A DNA stretch of 64,000 nt, from assembly GCF_032362555.1 (NCBI RefSeq), contig NC_083530.1, positions 3,688,001 to 3,752,000 on the forward strand, read 5' to 3'. A program made the translations under genes and the position numbers. Below are positions 57,840-64,000 of the stretch, one piece after another. A model generated the notes under the pieces. It was given only the letters and a program-made list of their open reading frames with translations. It was not told the DNA's origin and ran no database searches. The DNA is from Amyelois transitella. Its lineage: Eukaryota; Arthropoda; Insecta; Lepidoptera; Pyralidae. How positions within the stretch are numbered: position 1 is the stretch's first letter; the number at the start of each line of letters is the position of its first letter.

Positions 57840-58121
57840 TAGCGAAAGGCCGGCACGCGCATGCGCGGTCGTTCCTTATTCTAAATTCAAGTCCGGCGGC
57901 GCCCGAGCAGCCCGGATTGTTCGAAAAATTGGGATTTTAAATTCCGAACCCCCGATTCCGACTGGAAAGGCCACTGATAATTAAAAACAGAAAAAAAAAC
58001 AGTTTTTTCGTATACGAAATTAGGACGATTGTGATTCGGCTGTGTATCGTGCAAAATGTGTGAACAGTGTATTCAACGCTAATATTTTTTACGGATTTTT
58101 CATGCGTTTTCAGCGCATGTG
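57840..58121 (+). promoter_or_regulatory. GC-rich candidate promoter and non-coding first exon
   Basis: This stretch is much richer in G+C than its surroundings. It has a perfect 12-bp palindrome CGCGCATGCGCG at 57856-57867 that contains the GCGCATGCGC core bound by NRF-1/erect-wing factors. It ends in a strong donor (CATGTG|GTAAGTG, intron from 58122). No long reading frame crosses it. It is best read as the 5' end of a plus-strand gene that continues beyond the window. Confidence 0.5.
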
Positions 58122-58419
58122 GTAAGTGTCATTTTTTTTTCTTATTATAAACATATTTGCCCCTGTATCTTTTAAGTTCTATATCAATCCAAAAACTAAC
58201 CTAACATCTTAAAATATCATGTTATTATTATTACATAATGCAATATCTTGAGTAACCAAGGTAATCAAATCAATCTATGATTGGCTTAGTGCCGATTTTG
58301 AGTAGGTCAGCGTTATAGGCACTAAATAACGATCAAATTAATGACTTAACTAATTAAGGGTTTCGCGGTGTTATCAATCACTTAATTGTGGCTAGCTAAA
58401 TTGAAAAAGATAAAAATAT

Positions 58420-58670
58420 CGTGCCGTGTACCAATAGAAAATAGAATAGGACTTCTCCATCTCTTACCCACGGATGTCGCAAAAGGCGACTAAGGAATTG
58501 GTTTACAAACTTAAGATTCTTCTTTTAGGCGATGGGCTAGCAACCTGTCACTATTTGAATCTCAATTCTAAGCCAAACAGCTGAACGTGGCGTTTCAGTC
58601 TTTTCAAGACTGTTGGCTCCGCCCCGTAAGGGATATAGACGTGATGATGTGTATGAATGTATGTATGTAT
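58420..58670 (+). repeat. REP-A copy
   Basis: CGTGCCGTGTACCAATAGAA start, GGATGTCGCAAAAGGCGACT, TTTAGGCGATGGGCTAGCAA, GATATAGACGTGATGATG, then ATGAATGTATGTATGTAT. It ends about 25 bases before the candidate coding exon at 58698. Confidence 0.85.
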
Positions 58671-58697
58671 AAAAATTCCGTAAAGCCCCAAATCATA

Positions 58698-58910
58698 ATG
58701 GTGGACCCTTGGCTTAGTTTGGCAATAGGAAACGAAATGATGAGAGAGACCTTCCCGGGGTATCTCTCGTTTGCTCCCTGGGCCTCATTTAAGGAGCCTA
58801 GCAATCACATTGAAGACACAGACTCGCCGTTCAACCCGTTTACTTCTGTTCCCGTGGGAATTTCGGGAGATCCTCTAGATCAAGGATGGAACTTACCAGC
58901 TAAATTTCAA
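58698..58910 (+). CDS. Candidate coding exon, 71 codons, unknown gene
   Basis: An ATG with A at -3 and G at +4 starts MVDPWLSLAIGNEMMRETFP; the exon ends WNLPAKFQ at a GTACGC donor in phase 0. The composition (Trp, Pro, Phe, mixed charges; third positions not AT-biased as in the surrounding DNA) looks like protein-coding sequence and not repeat. It could be the first coding exon of the gene whose promoter is at 57840-58121 or near 60 kb. I do not recognise the protein. No clear acceptor lies upstream (only TCCGTAAAG), so this may itself be a transcription start exon. Confidence 0.4.
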
Positions 58911-59104
58911 GTACGCCAAGCGGTTTGGACTTTGCGTTGTCTGTTAGTGACTCAGTAACAGAAGAGTTTATATACATAGATGTCTAGCTCAAGAAAATAT
59001 ATCAGAACTTGGATACCTATTTAGTTACTCTATGCATTATCGATAAAATTATAAATGTTTCTTCGTTTTACAAGTTTCCATCAGCTCTTTAAAAATAAAA
59101 TAAG

Positions 59105-59280
59105 ATAAATTAGTCACAATATCCCTTGCGGGGTAGACAGCGCCAACAGTCTTGAAAAGACTGAAAAGTCACATTCATCTGTATGGCTTTATGATGGAAC
59201 TGAAATTCAAATAAGTGGCAGGTTGCAAGCGTATCGTCTACAATAGGAATCCCAAGTTCATTAGCATATCCCTTAGATTA
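59105..59280 (-). repeat. REP-A copy, degraded
   Basis: ATCCCTTGCGGGGTAGACAG, GTCTTGAAAAGACTGAAAAG, GGCAGGTTGCAAGCGTATCG. A smaller fragment follows at 59770-59835 (TGACAGGTTACAAGCCCATC). Confidence 0.75.
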
Positions 59281-59959
59281 TAATATTGAAAGATGTAACT
59301 GTAAATGCACATTTATTGGCAAATTCCTCGTGATAATAAGCCAAACCCCGTACAATAACGTGCCATGCATGGTGTTCTTGACCTACTAGATATGTTTTAT
59401 CGTATGTATTTGGCTGCCCCTTTCAGTTAACCAAACAGAGACGTTAGGCGTCTATTTCTTTATGAATAAGCCTGTTATATTTCCCGGATGGCGGGTGGCA
59501 ATAAACAAACTAATAATTTCATTGTCGTTGAAAGCTCAGCTGACAAGATTGCATGAAGGCAGTAAACTAATGTGCATGAAAGGAGAGAACCGTACGTGGG
59601 ATTGGTACCCAAGCCCACGTACCTACTAATTATGCTCTTTTCTGCGTTAAGTAACTGAACAAAATTAGGGGATATCACTAACTCTCACTATGACTGTAAT
59701 CCAAGATCCAAGTTTAGGCTTGCCTTAAACTTGAAACTCCATGGAATTTATGAATGACTTAATTTTATAGAATTGAAAGTCTCATAGTGACAGGTTACAA
59801 GCCCATCGCCTATAAGAAGAATCCCAAGTTGCAAAAACAAATTAATCGGATATTAAAGAAATTAATGCTAAAAAAACTCGGCACTTACCAGAATCACGCG
59901 ATAAAATGAATAAATTCATAGTAACGAATGGTAACGCTGTCTCCCTGGAGCTTTATTAC

Positions 59960-60168
59960 TTTGCAGCTTTCAGTTTCAGTACTCTGCGGCAGTTCGCCGC
60001 GGATAGACGCGCGTGGGAGGGAGCGATTTTTCACGAAGAAAAATGCAAAATTGTCTCAAATCACTGTTTACGCGTGTTTTGTGTCTAAATTATGTAGTGA
60101 TGTGAACGTGTCGATTGTTTGTAGTGTCGATGATTTTTTGGATGCGTCTCTTTGGATATTTTTTAAGG
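59960..60168 (+). promoter_or_regulatory. Second candidate promoter or first exon
   Basis: CTTTCAGTTTCAGTACTCTG carries TCAGT-type initiator matches, followed by a G+C-rich stretch with CGCCGCGGATAGACGCGCGT, and a possible donor at TTTTTTAAG|GTTTGT (60169). No convincing reading frame. It may be an alternative promoter of the same downstream gene. Weakly supported. Confidence 0.25.
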
Positions 60169-61065
60169 TTTGTTTTTGTACGCGCGTAGTAAGCGTTTTG
60201 TTTCTTTGTTACACTTGTTTTAATACTGGCTGGATGGAACTTGAGTTTTTATGGTTTAGCGTTGTTTGCTAGTGGGCGGGCATTTTATAGTTTGTGTTTA
60301 AAAGATGTTTCAGAAACAGTCTATTACATATAAGTAGTTACCTTTATTATTTCTGGGAAGAACACACAAAATTTAAAATTCTTGATTTGAGAAAAAAAAT
60401 GTGTTGGAACAATTAGGTATCTAAAACGTAAAAAAACACAAATCAAGCAGGATTCAGTCTAAAAAAGTAAACAAACAATATTATTTACTGATTTCTATTA
60501 TATTTGACTGTAATCCAGTCAAAATATTGATCATTCTTTTAAATTAAATGTTAAATTCGCGTACCACAAACATTCCACGGAAGTCCTAATTAAGAATTCG
60601 TATACACGCAACCTAAAGTGTGTCAGGGTTTGGCGAAAGGGGCTAATTCTTATATTTTTTTGATTAACATGTCTTCTGTCTACTGAAATTAATATTACTG
60701 TCATGTCGTGTGGTCCCAAGCAATTAAGAAATTCTACTATATTTACTTATATTGTAAATACGAAAGTTTATAAAGATGTAAGTAGATACTCCTTCAAATA
60801 AAAATTATTAAAAGAATTTTCATGAAACTTTGTAATCAGTGGAATGATGTCATTGCCTCCCCCTCTCTGGAAAAGTCCTATGTAAATTTGACAGTGCAAC
60901 AAAAAAGCCATTAAAACTAGACCACAATTCTGCCGAGGTAACGCAATAACCCGACCTTTGCATACAAATACACCTGGGACGATGCATTGCAGATGCACAC
61001 TGCAAATGCCAGAAGGTCGCTTTGTTTTAACAACAGACGAGCAAACGAATTTTAGTCTTCGAAAT

Positions 61066-61285
61066 ATCCTGCTAATATTATAAATGCGAAAGTTTGTGAG
61101 TATGTCAGGATGTCAGTATGGATGTTTGTTACTCTTTCACGCTTAAACTACTGAACCGATTACGATGAAATTTGGTATTTAGGTAGCTGAAGACCCAGAA
61201 TAACATAATCTACTTTTTATTCCGGAGTTCCCGCGGGATTGATAGGGTTTCCATGCGGACGAAGTCGCGGGCGGCGTCTAGTTAT
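61066..61285 (-). repeat. REP-F-type element, inverted
   Basis: CCTGCTAATATTATAAATGC, AAACTACTGAACCGATTACG, and end CATGCGGACGAAGTCGCGGG. The last block is the complement of the CCCGCGACTTCGTCCGCGTG start seen at 15171 and 46683. Confidence 0.8.
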
Positions 61286-61296
61286 AATATAAAGTT

Positions 61297-61520
61297 TCCG
61301 TGTGGTTCCCGACACTTTATAATACGACCACTCCATCGCTTTTCCATGGATGTCGTAAGAGGCGACTAAGCGGTAAGGCTAATAAACTTGGAATTCTTCC
61401 TGTAGGTTCTCAATTCAATAATTTAGCCATACAGCTGAACGTGGCCTTTCAGTCTTTTCAAGAGTGTTGGCCCTGTCTACCCCGCCAGGTATATAGTCGT
61501 GATAGACATACATACAGACA
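61297..61520 (+). repeat. REP-A copy
   Basis: TTTCCGTGTGGTTCCCGACA, CATGGATGTCGTAAGAGGCG, AGCTGAACGTGGCCTTTCAG, CCCCGCCAGGTATATAGTCG. The 110-codon frame through it is incidental. Confidence 0.85.
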
Positions 61521-61834
61521 TAGGGACGGACGCGGGAAGCGACTTTGCGTGATTTACAACAAGAAAAAAAAATACAAGACTAAAAAACTTATTTGTTACG
61601 AACAAAATACAAAATGTCTCGTTATTCTTTAGGTATATAGATTCTGGATTTATCTGAACTGTATGTTATTAGCTTTAGATAGTCCTTAATAACATAGTAA
61701 ACAGCTTATTTATCGCTCAACTCCGACAACACGCTCCCGTAAGCTTCCGTCGGATCTAATACATTTTTAAACAAATCCTGCACCGCTTCATTGGGTAATC
61801 ATGACACGTTTGCTCCAAAATATGGTTTATGGTA

Positions 61835-61935
61835 CTTGTACATACATACATACATACATAAATCACGCCTCGTTCCCGGAGGGGTAGGCAGAGACCACTA
61901 CTTTGCACTTGCCATAATCGCTGCATACTTACACT
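61835..61935 (-). repeat. REP-B tail fragment
   Basis: ACATACATACATACATAAAT, GCCTCGTTCCCGGAGGGGTA, GGCAGAGACCAC, ATAATCGCTGCATACTT: the microsatellite tail and last codons of the LINE end in reverse. Confidence 0.8.
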
Positions 61936-62904
61936 ACACGAAAGTTGTCGCGTTATAAACATACATACGAAATATGTATGTATTTTCGCCCCAATATGAT
62001 TGGTAGATAACCAGAAATAACATAAAAAGTACGTTTTAAACCCGAAATTCCCACGAGAGTGAATTCCCGGAGCGCAGTTAGTGACAAAAAACATTTTTTG
62101 TATGTATGTATATTTTTTTAATTTGTAACGCGATTAGGTACTTTAGAACCGTTGGTTTGATTTTGAAGAAATTAAAAATGCGTGTATCGTTTTTGAATAA
62201 TTTACAAGTGTTCGCGAGGTTTTTTGTTCGCGGCGAACGACTAGTGTAGGTAAGGTTGTACTTACCATCTCTCTCTCTATCTCTCTCTCTCTCTCTCATT
62301 CCTCTCTTTCTCTCATTCAATTGCACCCTCAGCCATAGTTGTAGAACCATAGTTCTTCGGGGCCTGGGGTCCGATTTCCTACTTTAATCTATTCACTTAG
62401 TCAGGTCTGCAGCGTTTTAAATTTTACTTACTATGTTTAACGCAAATAACTGTTTTTTTTTCCTTTTTTTGAGAAATGGATAAATAATGGAAAGAAATCT
62501 CTGGAAACAGGTTTGATTTTAAATCCATTTATCAAATTCTCGAAGAAACGAAGGTAATAAAAAGCTTGTAAAATTATAATACAAATTGTCTAAGAAAGGA
62601 ATGTACCTAATAGCATGCAAAATTATTATACAAATTGTTCAAGTCTAGTCTAGACAAGTTTTTGTTAACGTAAACATGTTCCATCGCCAAAGTAAATGAC
62701 ACCGTGTCCCTGAAAGTGAATGTCCTTGCTCGGCCTGGCCAGTCACCGGAAAAGGTTCCTTTACAAGGCCATGTGTTGTGTATACTATAGGGTAGAATTT
62801 TAAATGATAGCCGAATGTTTAAGCTAGTTTGGTGCATACAAGCACATTACATGAAATTGGTATTTATTTATTTTATTTACATACATACATATCTTCTCGG
62901 ATGA

Positions 62905-64000
62905 GCCTCACATCTAGAGAACGCGTCCCCGGGTGGCGGATAGGGGAACGCTCGGCGCTACGCCGAGTAGGAGGTATATAAAACACCTCTCGCGGACCAA
63001 CAGGCCGGAGATGGATACTCCGTTATCAAACCCCTGCAACAGGCTTCTCCGACATATTTTGGAGTAGAGGCTGAATGCTAGTGCTATGTGTTTCGGCTGG
63101 AGCATATAGAAGGGAAGGCGGCGTATGAACTCGCAGATGAGTCAACGGCGGCACCCACACCCTAGAATAGGGTGACAGTCTTAGCGTCAGGTGGCAACCG
63201 GCTGTAAAACTACAAGCCAAAAACAACAATCTCCTAGTATGAAAGCACAACGAAAGATAAAAAGTATAACGGCTAGGGCGTCCCCCTCAAGCGACGGTCA
63301 GAAGCGATCATATGCGAAAAATGCTAAGGCGTCCCCTGCAAGCGACGAAATAAGACGCTGCGCCAAAAATATGCGCATAGCTACATGGAACATAGGTTCC
63401 CTGACCGGACGCAGCCAAGAATTGGCAAATACATTACATAGACGAAATATCAACATCTGCTGTGTACAGGAACTTAAATGGAAGGGGTCAAAGTCTAGAG
63501 ATATTGGAAGAGGCTACCAACTACTATATAATGGCACGTCAACAGCAAGAAACGGAATTGGCATCATCCTCGACGCAAATCTAAAACAAAGAATAATCAA
63601 AGTTGAAAGAATAAGCGACAGAATTATGTATATTAAACTAGCTCTTGATAACCAACCGGTTTTAAATATAGTTTCCGTATACGCCCCTCAGATTGGCTGC
63701 GACAAAAACGAAAAGGATCTGTTTTGGGGAAACTTAGAAGATCTTCTGCAAATGATACCCTTGGAGGAAAGAAAACTGGTGGCTGGAGATTTTAATGGTC
63801 ATGTTGGTCAGACAGCACCAAAAGACTCGGTCATACACGGAAACTTTGGTTATGGCACTAGCAACAGTCAGGGCATCGACATAATGAATGTGGCTACTCA
63901 GTTCGATCTTCCGATCGCCAACACATATTTCCAGAAAAAGGACGAACATATCATTACTTACAAAAGTGGTGGCTCGGCCTCACAAATAGATTACTTTTTA
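62905..64000 (+). mobile_element. Non-LTR retrotransposon, 5' part, cut by the window edge
   Basis: About 62905-63238 is a G+C-richer leader (GAACGCGTCCCCGGGTGGCG onward) with no long frame. It is followed directly by the endonuclease ORF described next. The layout of a short leader then an apurinic-like endonuclease fits an RTE-like non-LTR element, of the type often annotated in insects as craniofacial development protein 2-like. The reverse transcriptase would lie beyond the window. The left boundary is approximate. Confidence 0.7.
63239..64000 (+). CDS. Retrotransposon endonuclease (EEP/APE-like domain), partial at the 3' side
   Basis: One open frame of 254 codons from the ATG at 63239 to the last base of the window, with no stop. 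After about 46 variable residues the exonuclease-endonuclease-phosphatase fold begins: MRIATWNIGSLTGR, ICCVQELKWKG (the catalytic QE), YQLLYNG, GIGIILD, IYAP-type VSVYAPQIG, LVAGDFNGHVG (GDFN motif), then GIDIMNVATQFDLPIANTYF and SGGSASQIDYFL (IDY motif). All catalytic motifs visible so far look intact, so the element may be young. It nicks target DNA for target-primed reverse transcription. It is not a host gene. Confidence 0.85.
   Translation, partial: MKAQRKIKSITARASPSSDGQKRSYAKNAKASPASDEIRRCAKNMRIATWNIGSLTGRSQELANTLHRRNINICCVQELKWKGSKSRDIGRGYQLLYNGTSTARNGIGIILDANLKQRIIKVERISDRIMYIKLALDNQPVLNIVSVYAPQIGCDKNEKDLFWGNLEDLLQMIPLEERKLVAGDFNGHVGQTAPKDSVIHGNFGYGTSNSQGIDIMNVATQFDLPIANTYFQKKDEHIITYKSGGSASQIDYFL

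Larger units (their letters stand above)
60300..62900. other. Probable intronic or intergenic DNA, repeat-rich
   Basis: Holds the REP-F, REP-A and REP-B copies listed separately and a CT microsatellite at about 62264-62320 (TCTCTCTCTCTATCTCTC). No gene is supported; the open frames are repeat-derived or random. Confidence 0.55.

Noticed and set aside
58587-58697. Coding start upstream of the 58698 ATG
   Set aside because: The upstream part of that frame is REP-A sequence and its tail, so only the part from 58698 is considered possible coding sequence.
61300-61632. 110-codon open frame
   Set aside because: It begins inside a REP-A copy; similar frames recur in other REP-A copies (7536-7751, 20161-20278, 49558-49755).

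Overview
The window is nuclear DNA of a moth or butterfly (Lepidoptera). It is AT-rich, with short exons bounded by GT-AG introns. Introns and intergenic gaps are full of short interspersed repeats with ATAC/ATGT microsatellite tails, tRNA-derived SINEs and LINE fragments. The species cannot be named from sequence alone. All gene models below were built by hand from reading frames, splice sites and phase agreement; none was checked against transcripts.

Region 1 (about 3.2-29.5 kb, + strand) is a head-to-tail array of three proton-coupled amino acid transporter genes (SLC36/PAT family, the group of Drosophila pathetic and polyphemus). Their products are about 469, 470 and 464 residues. Internal exons of 145, 131, 198 and 106 nt are identical in length in all three, so the genes arose by tandem duplication. 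Copy 1 lacks an intron present in copies 2 and 3, and copy 3 has an extra 5' intron. Copies 2 and 3 appear to start in 6-nt coding microexons.

Region 2 (about 30.3-40.2 kb) holds four small genes that each begin with a signal-peptide exon: two on + (30384-31993 and 32762-36795) and two on - (37034-38215 and 39514-40134). I recognise none of them. They look like a cluster of fast-evolving secreted proteins and are the least explained part of the window.

Region 3 (41.4-55.0 kb) has two conserved housekeeping genes transcribed away from each other across about 0.95 kb. One is ZMAT5, the U11/U12 snRNP 20 kDa protein of the minor spliceosome (- strand, 3 exons, 171 aa). The other is UVRAG/Vps38 of the PI3-kinase complex II in endosome and autophagosome traffic (+ strand, 10 exons, 934 aa), with an unusually long charged linker.

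Region 4 (55-64 kb) has no complete gene. It contains the UVRAG 3' UTR, a GC-rich candidate promoter and first exon (57840-58121) with a perfect GCGCATGCGC core, a possible 71-codon coding exon (58698-58910), a second candidate promoter near 60 kb, and at the right edge the 5' part of a non-LTR retrotransposon whose endonuclease ORF is intact up to the window end.

Repeat families are named here for convenience. REP-A is a short element of about 270 bp starting with a GTGCCGTGTGG-type end and ending in an ATGT tail, with more than 20 copies. REP-B is a LINE 3' end coding for a GRPRR-type tail. REP-C is a tRNA-headed SINE with a poly-pyrimidine tail. REP-D is a repeat with a TTCTA tail. REP-E is a second tRNA-headed SINE of about 370 bp. 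REP-F is the CCCGCGACTTCGTCCGCG element.
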